DNA of 64,000 nt, taken from Vanrija pseudolonga. Taxonomy: Eukaryota; Basidiomycota; Tremellomycetes; Trichosporonales; Trichosporonaceae. Below the pieces are notes generated by a model, which worked only from the letters and a program-made list of their open reading frames with translations, did not search any database and was not told the DNA's origin. The stretch is taken from positions 1,116,001 through 1,180,000 of the forward strand of contig NC_085849.1 of assembly GCF_020906515.1 (NCBI RefSeq), written 5' to 3'. The translations under genes and the position numbers were made by a program. Numbering within the stretch: position 1 is the first letter of the stretch; every line of letters starts with the position of its first letter. Below, one piece after another: positions 34,332 through 45,339 of the stretch.

Positions 34332-36749
34332 CTACATGCCCTTGCGCTGGATGTTCCTCCTGAAGCGGCGCCTGTCGCCGCCCACAGCCTCGGACGCGCC
34401 GACCTCGAGGAACGGCACGTCGTCCCACCGCACGCCAGCGAGGCCCTCGTCGCTCAGGCGCTCGCGCCAGTCGAGCATGCCGCAGGCGGGTAGCTCGAGC
34501 GCACCGTTACGCACGAGGGCGGACGCGCGCGCGAGGTGGGCGCCGCCGAGCGGGGTGACGAGCTGCAGGCTGAGCGTGCGTTCTGGCTCGGCACGCACGG
34601 CGCGCACGAGCGCCAGGCCGAGGAAGGTAGACTCCTCGGCGGACGGCTGCGGACGGCCAGCCACATACGTTTCGCCGTCGGTGTCCTCCTCCACCAGTGC
34701 GACGAGGCTTGCGTTCAGCGCCAGCGGCAGGTCGGAGGGCAGCACGGCGTCCGAGCCTTCGCCGATGAGGAAGGCGCGCTGCAGCGCCGCGCCGCCGAGC
34801 TCGACCTGTACGGGCGGTACGGCGAGCAGGGGTGCCGAGAAGTCCCACCTTCCGCTGTCGAGCCGCGCGTGCATGTACGCGATGGTGCTGAGCGCGCGCA
34901 TGTCGACGGCAGTGTATCGTGCATGCAGAGGCGATACGGGGGCCGGCTCGATGGCGAGCGTGACCGCCGCCGAGGGGAGGTCGTGGGTCGGCAGCACCGG
35001 GCTCGTCGTCCACCCTTCCGGTGCGTGCACGTCGTCGAGCTGCTCGAACGCAAACACGCGCGTCGGTTCTGCCGCCGCCTCTATCGCGCCCAGCAGCTCC
35101 TCGCCGAGCCCCTTGACCCAGCCCTGCGTGTTGACCACAAGCGGGATCACGTCGGTGCGCTTCCCGCCCACTGGGGCCGAGCCCAGCCCCTCGATGGGGT
35201 TCTGCACCTCGTACTTGTAGTACTGGAGCAGTTGGAGCACCGCGTCGAGGTACTCGTCCGGACAGGACTGGGGGCTGACTTCGCCGAGGTAGTGCGCCTT
35301 GACGGGGACGCGGGGGTGTGTGAATGATGGGCCTGACTGTTAGCTTCGGACAGACAGGGTCGCAAAAGCTCACCAAGGACAGGCTGGTCAATCACCCAAA
35401 GGCCGACAACACCGCCACAACCAAACTCGGCCTGTCCCAGATCGCTTTCGAGCCACGCGACGCGCTCAAATGATTCCAGGAGGCGGTTAAGCGACGCCTT
35501 GGCCAACGACGACTTGCCGCTCCTCTTCGGGCCCTTGACGAGCACAACGGGCACGTTGTCCCCACTGTCGAACGCAAAGTCGTCGTCGTCCTGGTTTTGG
35601 ACGTCGGGCGTGTCCAGAGAGTCGAGGGCCTTCCTCCATGAAGGCGGAGTGACGTGGGGATATACTGGCGTGTAGAACGACCCCGTGAGCTGAGGATTGT
35701 CAGCTGGGGTCGGCATTTTATAGCTCACCAAATGCACACCCCTCAGTCCCCACGTTCCCTTTTCGTCCAGCCAGATGTTATTGAATCCCGGGACGATTTT
35801 CCCGTGCAGCCCCTCAATCCCAGAGTGAAGCTCTTGGATAAGGGAGATGGAGCGGCTCGCGTCCTGCTGGAACTTCCTCGGCAGGGCAAGGGTAGCCAGC
35901 GGAGGTGAGACCTCGGTGTCTTCCCCCTGCTGGCCGGTGAGCACCGGCACAGGGTGCGACGTCGGCGCGTAGACGGGATACGAATCAACAGTGTCGGCAG
36001 ATGGCCTGATAGTCGCCGACAAGAGAGATATTGACTGCTGCAGCGGGGTGACCGTGAAGGTACCTGCGATCACGAGGCTCTGTGATGTCAGCGGACATAC
36101 ACCGTCTCGCACTTACGTCCTCCTCGCCGAGGCTCACGACGACGCCAGGCCCTGGAGTCTCCACTCCCGCAGCCTTAAGCACCTCCTCATCAACCTTCAG
36201 GATGTTAACACCCTCCCGAGGGACAAAGGTCGACCTGCCGACGTCGAGTGCAGGCCTGAAGAAGTGTGAGCTCTCGTCCATGTGCAGCTCAACTCACTGT
36301 TGAGCGAGGCGCGACGGCCCAGCATGGAGGCTCGGTGCTCCAGACCACGACACCATGCCCTCGTCCTGTCCCCCAACCTCCTCCTCCTCGCCATCGCTTC
36401 CCGAGCTGCTGTCGTCGTCGTTCGGCTTGCTGAACGAGAACCGGCGCTCCTTCTTCCTGGGCTTGGGCTTCTCCTCCTCAGCCGGAGCGGCATAGTACCT
36501 CGCCGCCGCCTTGGGCGTCGCCTTTGGTGCCTCTTTGGTCACCTTTCTCCGCTTGCTCGTCCGTGGGGCAGGCTCCGACACCTCGGACTCGGCGTCAGAG
36601 GAGAGGAAGGCCTCGCCGGCATCTGGGCTTTCGGGCTGCGGGGTCGCGTTGCGAGGTGGTTCTGGCACCTTCTGTTGGGGAGTTGGCGTCGACGGTTGGG
36701 ATGCTGACAAGGCAGCCTGTGCTGCCCTCCTTGCTGCCAGAGCGGACAT
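34332..36749 (-). CDS. GRC3: Polynucleotide 5'-hydroxyl-kinase
   Basis: Nucleolar kinase that phosphorylates the 5' end of ITS2 pre-rRNA after Las1 cleavage (human NOL9 relative). Four exons on the minus strand (36749-36298, 36255-36117, 36079-35374, 35332-34332) give 765 aa. The N-terminus is charged and Ser-rich with nuclear-localisation-like KRRKVTK. The Walker A loop [12 protein letters not shown] is at about residue 380, followed by [20 protein letters not shown], which aligns with the Walker B / clasp region of the family. Further marks: [20 protein letters not shown] and [20 protein letters not shown]. The ending [12 protein letters not shown] fits Grc3/NOL9. It is divergent from MES1 across 325 bp. 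Confidence 0.92.
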
Positions 36750-37074
36750 TGTCGACGGGGGTGTGGGAGGAGTGTGCAAGCACAAACAAAGCCTGTGTGA
36801 TGCTGCTCTGCTTGGCTCGCGACGACGAGCCGAAAGTCGAAACTTCGATCCAAATTCACGTGGTATTTGTGTGTGGAGCCCCGAAAACCGGCCGCACCGG
36901 CGCCACTTGCGAATGGCGGAGTCGATCAAGGCGGTAAAAGGAGAGAAGGATGGATTTGACTCAGCTCATGTCGACATCTTGCAAACCTCCTACCTTTCAA
37001 CAACAACAACACTGTTCTCACTCTTCAAATACCTCTACAGGCTCCTTCTACACGTCCTAGGCTACGACACAACC
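36750..37074. promoter_or_regulatory. Divergent promoter between GRC3 and MES1
   Basis: 325 bp between two diverging starts. The MES1 side is an A/C-rich leader (CAACAACAACAC, CACAACC just before the ATG at 37075). An in-frame upstream ATG at 36913 could extend MES1 by 54 codons (see findings). Confidence 0.5.
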
Positions 37075-39666
37075 ATGACTGATAGGAAAATCCGTCAGGC
37101 GGACGGCCTCCTCATGGAGATTCACGACCCCTCCAAGGGTCCCGTGCTCCCCGTGAAGGGCCAGCGCAACATCCTCATCACCTCCGCTCTCCCTTGTGAG
37201 TACAGCGACGCTTGACTTGATGAACAGTATGCTGATGTCGCCGTAGACGTCAACAACGTCCCCCATCTCGGTAACATCATCGGCTCGACCCTCTCGGCCG
37301 ACGTCTTTGCCCGCTACAACAGGTCTCGCAACCTCCGTACCCTTTACGTTCGTGTCACGCGAGCGGCGGGAGACATTGTGCTGACATTGCCCAGATCTGT
37401 GGTACTGACGAGTATGGTACTGCCACCGAGACCAAGGTAAGTGGAGTTGTGGTGTGCACCTTCGAGTGGCGGCGCTGACTTGCTAGGCGCTCGAGGACGG
37501 TGTCACCCCGATGGAGCTCTGCACCAAGTTCCACGGCCTTCACACCGAGGTCTACAAGTAAGCTTGTGTTGCTCGCCACCACACGAGCACCCGCTGACGC
37601 ATCTAGGTGGTTCGACATTGGCTTTGACGAGTGGGGACGCACCTCTACCCCCGAGCACACCGAGTGGGTCACATGCCAAGCTGAATTTCGAGTCGGTTCG
37701 GTTACTGACGGCCTTGCAGGATCGTCCAGGACATTTACAAGCACATCCACAAGAACGACTTTATCGAGCTCCAGACTGCCGACCAGACGTACTGCGAGGA
37801 CGACAAGCTCTTCCTTGCTGACCGTTTCGTTGAGGGCGTCTGCCCCAACTGTGGCTACGATGTGAGTATCAGCCAAGGCGTGCCCATGTGCAACAACGGC
37901 CGCTGACGTTTTGACAGGATGCCCGTGGCGACCAGTGCGACAAGTGCGCGCTCACCTTCTCGTCCCCCACCGAGCTCCTCCACCCCCGTTGCAAGCGCAA
38001 CAAGAACCACAAGGTCTCTGTCCGCCCTTCGACGCACGCGTGCTTCAGGTTGAACAAGGTGCAGAAGGACCTTGAGGCCTGGATGCAGGAGACCCGCATC
38101 AAGGGCAAGTGGGCCGGTAACGTTGTCATCAACGACAAGGGAGAGATTGTCGAGCCCCGCATGCTGGGAGAAGGTCTCCGCCCCAGCCCCGTCACCCGCG
38201 ACCTCAAGTGGGGTGTCGAGGTCCCCAAGGTGGGCGACGCAGAGGAGGACAAGAAGCTCGAGGACAAGGTCATCTGTGAGTCGAGCGTGTTGGTGACGAG
38301 GCATCCGCTAACACAATTCAGATGTCTGGTTCGACGCCTGCATCGGCTATGTTTCGATCACCTCCACCTACACCGACAAGTGGCGTGAATGGTGGTTCGC
38401 CCCCGACGATGTCGAGCTCTACCAGTTCATGGGCAAGGACAGTGAGTGTCTTGCAGACAAGCCACAAGGCTGACAGCCCAGACGTCTACTTCCACACCGT
38501 CCTCTTCCCTGCCACGCTCATCGCCGACGGCCGTGACTGGACAAAACTCCACCGCATCTCGGGTACCCAGTACCTCAACTACGAGGACACCAAGTTCAGC
38601 AAGAGCCGAAACGTTGGGTAAGTGGCGTGGAAGCGTTGGAACTACGGCTGACAACCTTAGTGTGTTCGGCAACCAGGCCCAGGAGATCGGCCTCCCCGCG
38701 TCCGTCTGGCGTTACTACCTCATTTCGCAGCGCCCTGAAGCTGGTGACACTGCCTTCCAGTGGTCCAACTTCATCGCCGCCATCAACAATGAGCTTCTCG
38801 CCAACCTCGGCAACTTCATCAACCGCGTGATCAAGTTCACCAACCTCAAGTACGCCTCGGTCGTCCCCGGCCCTGCCGACCTCAAGGGCGGTGAGGTCAT
38901 CCCACCCGCCAACCCCACCACCGAGTGGGACAAGATTGATGCCGAGTTTGTCAAGGACGTCAACGCCCGTCTTGTCGAGTTCCGCGAGTCGATGGACGCC
39001 ACCAAGATTCGCCATGCCTTGAGCGTTGCCATGGCTGTCTCGGCCCGCGGCAACCAGTACCTCCAGGACAGCGGTCTTGACAACGCTCTTCTTGCCAACC
39101 ACCCTGAGCGCTGCGCCCAGGTCGTCCTCAACGCCATCAACCTCATCTACGTCCTCTCGGTTCTCTTCCACCCCTTTATCCCCTCCACTGCTGAGGACAT
39201 TCTCAAGCAGCTCAACGCTCCCGCCCGCTCGCTGCCTGAGCGCTTCTCGATCGACATCCTGCCCGGCCACAAGGTTGGCCAGGCTGCTCACCTCTTCAAG
39301 CGCATTGAGAACCCTGAGGAGCAGCTGGCCATCTGGCAGAAGAAGTACGGTGGCGACGCCGTCGTCGAGGCCGGCAACGGTGACGCCAAGCCAGTGGCCG
39401 CCAAGGGCCCTGTCAACCACGACTCGAACTGGGCTGCCTCGTCCAAGAAGAAGAAGGCTGCTGCTGAGGCGGCTGCCGCTGCCGAGGCTGCCAAGTCTCC
39501 CGAGGAGCGCGCTCTCGAGGCCAAGGTTGACGCTCAGAACCAGGTTGTCAAGAGCATTCGTACCGGCAAGGCTCAGGGCGACGTTGAGAAGGAGACTGCT
39601 CTTGCCAAGCAGTTCAAGGCTGAGCTGACCGAGCTCAAGAAGAAGCTGAAGGAGGCCAAGATCTGA
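37075..39666 (+). CDS. MES1: Methionyl-tRNA synthetase, cytoplasmic, with C-terminal WHEP domain
   Basis: Charges initiator and elongator tRNA-Met. Ten exons: 37075-37195, 37247-37347, 37395-37436, 37487-37557, 37607-37663, 37720-37861, 37918-38275, 38322-38441, 38482-38617, 38661-39666; 717 aa. The class I HIGH-type motif is PHLGN (residues 46-50), inside [20 protein letters not shown]. The zinc knuckle is [17 protein letters not shown], the KMSKS loop is KFSKS (about 376-380), and the anticodon-binding helices follow. After an Ala/Lys linker, a WHEP domain closes the protein ([38 protein letters not shown]), a tRNA-binding appendage common in metazoan but not in Saccharomyces enzymes. Intron 2 has an unusual GTTCGT donor. 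Confidence 0.95.
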
Positions 39667-39946
39667 GCATTGACTATGTAGTAGAGCTATGTTACATTAT
39701 GGGGTAGCGAGCGGTTGCAAGGATACATGCAACAGCAGGGCAAGAGTGGACACTGAAAGTGGAGGTCCGGGCTTAGGGCCGATCTCCGTGTCGCGACTTG
39801 TGAGAACGCGTCTCGGTCCAAACAATGACGGGCGACTTTCGTGGTCGTGTCGATCTTGACGCATTGCCTCTGACATCTCAACATTCACGTCCCCGCCTCT
39901 TCGACTAGCTCGTTTTATCAGGTAACCCTTATCGGGTTTGGCCAAG

Positions 39947-42900
39947 ATGAAGCGAGCCGGTTCCATCAACAACATCCTCATGGAGGTGAGCTCGACAGGC
40001 ACCGAGCAACCTGCCCTAACACTGTCCAGCTGAGGAAGGTGTGCCAGCACCCTTACCTCGTCGATCCCAGCTTGGAAAACTTGGATCTGTCTCCAGAAGA
40101 GCAGCAAAAGCGCCTGACGGACGCGAGTGGCAAGCTCTTATTCCTCAAGAAGCTCCTCCCAAGCCTCAAGGCTCGTGGGCGGCGCGTGCTGCTCTTCAGC
40201 CAGGTGGGTTGAAGCTGCTGAGGGCATGGCGCGCTGGCTGACGGCACATCTTTGCAGTTCAAGATCGCTCTAGATAGGAGTGAGTGTGACGTCGTGCAAT
40301 TCCGTGCGTCGCTGACACCGCCCAGTCGAAGACTTCATCATCGGCGAGGGCTACAAGTACTTGCGCCTCGATGGCGACGTGAGCCAGGTGCGGCGGCAGA
40401 AGGGCATGGACAAGTTCAACGCCGACAACTCGGACTATTTTATCTTCCTGTTGACGACTCGCGCGGGCGGTGTGGGCATCAACCTCGCGACGGCCGATAC
40501 AGGTGTGTAGCTCGGTATTGGGGCACGGGGCTGACGACAACAGTTGTGGTCCATGATCCCGACTTCAACCCTCACCAGGACCTACAGGTAAGTTGAAGGG
40601 ATATTTCGTTGCTGACGCCCCAGGCCATCGCCCGAAGTCATCGCTATGGTCAGAAGAAATCGGTCCTCGTGTTCAAGCTCATGTCGGAGAATGCGGTCGA
40701 GTGTGAGTGAACCCCAACGACGCGCATGCTGACATTGCAGCCCAGATAATGGCCAATGGCAAGAAGAAGCTCGTGCTCGATCATCTTGTCGTCCAGAAAA
40801 TGGGGCAAGAGACCGAGGAAGGCGAGCTTGATGACCTCCTGCTCTACGGTGCCGAGGCGATAAGCAAGGCCGACGAGACTGCTCAAGACCGAGTGTGGAC
40901 CACCCAGAAGGTCGACGAATTGATCGACGGGGCCGAGAAGGAGGCTGAGGAAGAGGCCAAGAGGCTGGCGGAGAGGGAAAAGGAGAAGGAGCGGGAGAAG
41001 GCCCAGGGAAAAACGGGCACCAAGGAAGCTATGGGCTTCTCGTTCGCCAAGGTCTGGGAGACGAACGAAGGCAAGCTTCGGGATGAGGCGGATCAGAACG
41101 ACTCCGAGGAACCTCAAGACTTCGACGAGAACAGCTGGCTGGCATTCATCGAGAATGCAGACAAGGAGCTGGAACGCCAACGAGCAGAAGAGCTCGCCGC
41201 TGAGACGAGCAAGGGTCGCCTGCGACGCAAAACGCAGCCCAAGAGCTATGTCATCGACGACGAACCAGATACCCCGAAGAAGGGCCGCCCCAAGGGCAAG
41301 GGCAAGGGCAAAGACGACAATTCCGACAACGAGTTCGTTGCGCCGACGCAGGACGAAGAGTCGGAAGACGAAGTCTCAGACGAGATTGACTACTCCGACC
41401 TCAGCTACGGGGAGAGACACAGTCTGGGGGGCGTTCTGGCGGGCAAGCTGGCCGGCAGGCAAAAGCTCACAAAGCACGAGAAGGAGCTCTTGAGAGCCCA
41501 CAAGCAGGGCAGACGACTCGCTGCACAGCAAGCCCAGGCTGCGAACGGGATAGCTGGGCCCGGGCCCTCGACATTGGCACAAGGTGCCGAGGGCGGAGAC
41601 CACGAGATTCTGCACCGCATGCAGAACCCGCCGACCCAGATACCGGTGACAGTGACGCAGCAGGGCGTCCTCCTTGTCCCCAACGGTGCCCCCACTACAG
41701 CTCAACCCCAGAACGCCCCGCCATCCAGCCCTGCTCAGGCGGTATTGCATTCCAGCAAGATGTCAGCGGCCCGCCAGTTGCTCCGCAATCTCATTGGTGA
41801 ACTCGTCGCGTCTCCCTTCACGAAGAACAAGGACACCCTGCGGAGGATATGGAGCAGCATGACGGAAGCTGGGGGACCACTGGAACATCGCGAGATACTT
41901 TACAGGCACCTGGGCAAGTTGGCCGACCACCTTGGCACACCGGACCGGCGCGGGCCTCTATATCTTCTGCCGGATGCTGCCGAGCTTGTCAGGTACTTCT
42001 TCATCGCGAACGAGCCGATTTGGGACCCCGCAGAGGTAGAGGAGCGTCGACGCAACGAAGAAGCCCAGTTAGCCACAGCTCGACTCAAGAAGCAACAAGA
42101 AGAATTGGCAGCTGCGGCCCAGCATCAGCTCGCCAGACAAGCTGCACACGTGGAACGAATTGAAAGACTGGCTGCATTACAGCAACAGGCAGTGGCAATG
42201 CAGCAACACCAGATCCAACACTCGTACAGCGTTGCCCCCAACCCCGCCGGCCCCTCTGGCCAACCTCATGTGTTGTCCAGTACAATCCAGCCAGCTCCAA
42301 GACCAGCGTCGCGACTGGTGCTTGTCCCTCACCCCGAACGGCAGCCACAGCAGCCGGTGGCTCCTCCTGCCGACGTGCCACTGCAAATGCCCCAACCTCA
42401 GTACGCTGCCGCAGCGAACCCTCTTCGGCAAGGTGCGAAGGCACTAGCTCAGAACGGTGTCCAGGACCATGGGACTGACGTCCCCGACCGGCCGCAAGCC
42501 AATGGCCAACCACACGCCAATGGCTCTAACTACCCAGACGCATATCGCCTAGAGAAACCGGATCCCAATGAACCTGAGTCTTTGGACCCCTCAGACGACG
42601 ACGAGAGGCCGCCACCTGCCACTCTTCCTTCAAGGCCGCAGTCATCTGGTAGCACGGGGCCAGCTCCCAGCCGAAAGTCCATTTCTTTGAGCGCCAGCAA
42701 GAGGCCAAGCACAGCTTCCTCGGACCAAACGCCAAGCGCGTTGCAACTCGGCGATTCGTCTCGGTTCGACATCAACGCTCCCAGCAAAGACGAAGACGAG
42801 TGTTACTGGTGCAATGAACACCATGCGCTTCGTGACTGCCCCAACCTTGTTCCCGAGGAAGATTTGGAGAACTTTAGGCAGGCAATCGAGCAGGGCGACG

Positions 42901-43725
42901 AGTCGCCCGAGGACAAGCAGAAAGGCCGGGACGCGATCCAGAAGATGCTTGCGGCGCATCGCGAACGCAAGAGACCATCCAGGCGCCCCAGCAGCAGAGC
43001 GAGTAACAGAAGCCGTGACGCACCTGGATCCAAGCGCCGCCCTATCGACCTCGATGCCACCGACGACGACGAGCCCGCACACCCGGTGAAACGCCCACGG
43101 CCCAGCGATGTCGAACGCGTCGAGGAGGATGACTATCAGCCGTTCCAAGGCTGCACCATCTGCCACAACGAGGTATATCACAGCACATCGCAGTGTCCTG
43201 TGGTGAAGGCTGGCCCGGAAAGCATTGAAGAGTAGGTGATGATGAGTGTTTCCAAGTGTGCTGACCCCCGCAGAGCCCTTAAACGGTTCACAGCCAGTGA
43301 TGCCGTCTACGCCGTTCTCAAGCAGATTCTTCGAGTACTCCAGATGGGGCGATCGACGGCGTCGACATGCCCATACTGCGGGCTGCGGTGTGGGCAGGCG
43401 GTGCGAGCATGCGCCGAGGAACGCGGCACGCGCAAGGATCTGAAGGAGAAGATTCGCGGCCTCGAGGAACAGATGACTCGGTACAATGCGCGAATCGACC
43501 AAAACAGGGAGCAGCTGAGAGCTCTGGGCCGCACTGGAGCCGGCACGTCGGCACAGACCCAGGCCGATGTGCTGATCCGCGAGATCAACGAGATCACCGG
43601 CCAGATTGAACAGGTTCGCGAGGTGATTGATCCGCTGTACAAGGCGTATCTGGAGGTGAGTTACGTCGTCGCGTGTAGCAGCTGACATCCAGTGGCCGAA
43701 GGAGGACAGACCTTCCAATAATTAG
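39947..43725 (+). CDS. C-terminal half of a SNF2/Mit1-like (CHD-type) chromatin remodeler, lacking the first ATPase lobe
   Basis: Nine exons: 39947-39985, 40030-40203, 40258-40279, 40326-40502, 40544-40587, 40624-40702, 40741-43231, 43274-43655, 43693-43725; 1146 aa. It opens inside a SNF2 protein with KRAGSINNILMELRKVCQHP and has a complete second helicase lobe: GKLLFLKKLLPSLKARGRRV, YKYLRLDGDVSQVRRQKGMD, TTRAGGVGINLATADTVVVH, and motif VI (DLQAIARSHRYGQKK) with its Arg fingers. The long tail has Lys/Glu coiled coil, Gln-rich segments and zinc knuckles (CYWCNEHHALRDC; CTICHNEVYHSTSQC; CPYCGLRCGQAVRAC). No Walker A or DEAH lobe exists upstream: the MES1 stop is only 280 bp away and an in-frame TAA lies 24 bp before the ATG. 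The fragment alone could not hydrolyse ATP. Introns are clean and the 2.5-kb exon is fully open, so loss or rearrangement, if real, is recent or the product is still used. Confidence 0.8.
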
Positions 43726-43798
43726 CACCACGGGCAGTCATTTCCGGTCCCGTCCACCATTTGTATCATGTAGTAGTGCATTGCATAGTGATACCGGC

Positions 43799-44810
43799 TC
43801 ATGCCTCGCCCATGGCGGCGAGGAGGCGCTCAGCGCGCGACTTGGCGACCGCAGCGGCGGCCTCGGCCTCCTCATCAGCCGGCGTGGGTGCGGCGGGTGC
43901 AGTTGCCGTCTCGGCGCCCTTCTTGGCCTCGGCGTCGGCAGCCTCGGCTGGTGCCTCCTTGTCCCCAGCCTCGGGCTTGGCCTCCTCCTCCTCCTTCTCC
44001 TCGACCTTCTTCCCGTCCCGCACATCCTTAGCCCTGCTAACGAGCGCCTAGATCGTCAGCGCAGCCCAAACCCCAAACTCACCGCCCGCGCGCCACCGAC
44101 AACAGTGACCAGGTAGCCGATCACGACGTCGACATACGCGTCGGTCACTTCGGCGCTGCTAAAGACATTGCGCAGCAGCCAGCCCTGCTTGGCCTTCTGG
44201 AACTTCCACCCGCTCGTGTCTTTCGCCGCAAAGGCCTGCGCGTACGCGATGCCCTTCTTCGCTGCGTCGGAGAGGGTGGGGTCGGCGAACACGTCGGCCG
44301 AGAGCGTCGTTACGCCCGCCGCGAGCTTGGCCGCGTTGGCCTTCTTGCTGCCTTTTGGCCGCTTCGGGGGCTTGGCTTCGGCGGGGACCGCTTCTGTGGG
44401 CTCGGAGGTGGTGATGGTCTCAGCGGGGGCGGCGTCGGCGTCGTCGCCGTCGCGTTTCCGCTTCTTGTCCCTCTTGTCCTTCTTGTCGACCTTGTCGCTC
44501 TTGTCCTTCTTGTCCTTCTTGTCCTTCTTGTCCTTCTTCTCCTTCTTGTCCTTCTTGTCGCCCTTCTCCTTCTTGTCGCCGGCCTCCTCCGCCTCAACCT
44601 CCTTCACCTCCTCAGCAGCCTTGGCAGCCTTCTTCGCCGCCCGGCGCGCCCTCCGCTCATCCTTGGTCTCCTCCTTGGGCTCGGTGTCGTCCCCAGCGCC
44701 AGCGGCAGCGGCCTTGACCTGGTCGTCAGCAGGCATCACACGCCCCTACCCACCTCCTTCTCGGCCTTGCGGCGTGCCTTGCGCTCCTCTTTTGTCTCTG
44801 TCGAGCTCAT
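43799..44810 (-). CDS. WKF-domain protein (C7orf50-like), highly Lys-rich
   Basis: Exons 44810-44754, 44718-44083 and 44047-43799 give 313 aa. The WKF domain lies near residues 175-235: DTSGWKFQKAKQGWLLRNVF, SSAEVTDAYVDVVIGYLVTV, VGGARAALVSRAKDV. In front of it is a 30-residue Lys/Asp tract (KKDKKEKKDKKDKKDKKDKS) followed by KRKRDGDD, a strong nucleolar-type basic signal; behind it is an Ala/Glu-rich tail. The family is widespread in eukaryotes; human C7orf50 is nucleolar and thought to act in ribosome biogenesis. No enzymatic motif. The first intron is 35 nt and its acceptor precedes VKAAAAGAG. Confidence 0.82.
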
Positions 44811-45339
44811 TTTGGCGTGTTGATGGGTCTTGTTGACGTCCAGTCGTTGTCGGCTTCGAAATTTCATACCTCCTCCACCTGATGTCTGATGGCCCCGCGA
44901 TCGGCGACCACGTGGCCTCGATCGGCTCACGTCGACGACGCCATTAGGAAAATGAGGTTGTAATGTTCTATTAGGTAGCCTATTTGAATTGAATTGAAAT
45001 CCAAACGACCGTCCCGTGCCTGCCGCGTTACCCATCCGTGTGTGCGTGCGCGGTGGCCGTGTGGGTAGGGTTGGCTGGTGGCCACGAACAACGAACGACA
45101 CCATCTGCTGCTTTTGCGTAAGCACACTTGCCATCCCCAGTCTCCACCGCTTGCTTTTGTCCCAGTCACTCATCCCATCTCGGGCAGCACGCCACGCCTC
45201 TCACGACCGCGAGCCCGACAACGACGCGCACGAGCACGCCAAACGACCAGCATAGACGCGCAACGCGCAACACTATCAGCAGCAACAGGAACAGCTCCAG
45301 CACCGACCACCCCATCTCCACCACCATCCCACCACCACC
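44811..45339. promoter_or_regulatory. Divergent promoter between the WKF gene and ARL1
   Basis: 529 bp without a supported gene. The centre (about 44940-45000) is A/T-rich for this genome (TTGAATTGAATTGAAATCC), and the ARL1-proximal part is CA-rich leader sequence ending CACCACCACC before the ATG. Confidence 0.5.

Noticed and set aside
38596-39420. 274-codon minus-strand frame antisense to MES1
   Set aside because: Shadow of a strongly codon-biased exon of an unmistakable synthetase.
39667-39946. Search for the missing first ATPase lobe exons between MES1 and the remodeler fragment
   Set aside because: None of the frames contains SNF2 motifs, and the frame leading into the ATG at 39947 is closed by a stop 24 bp before.
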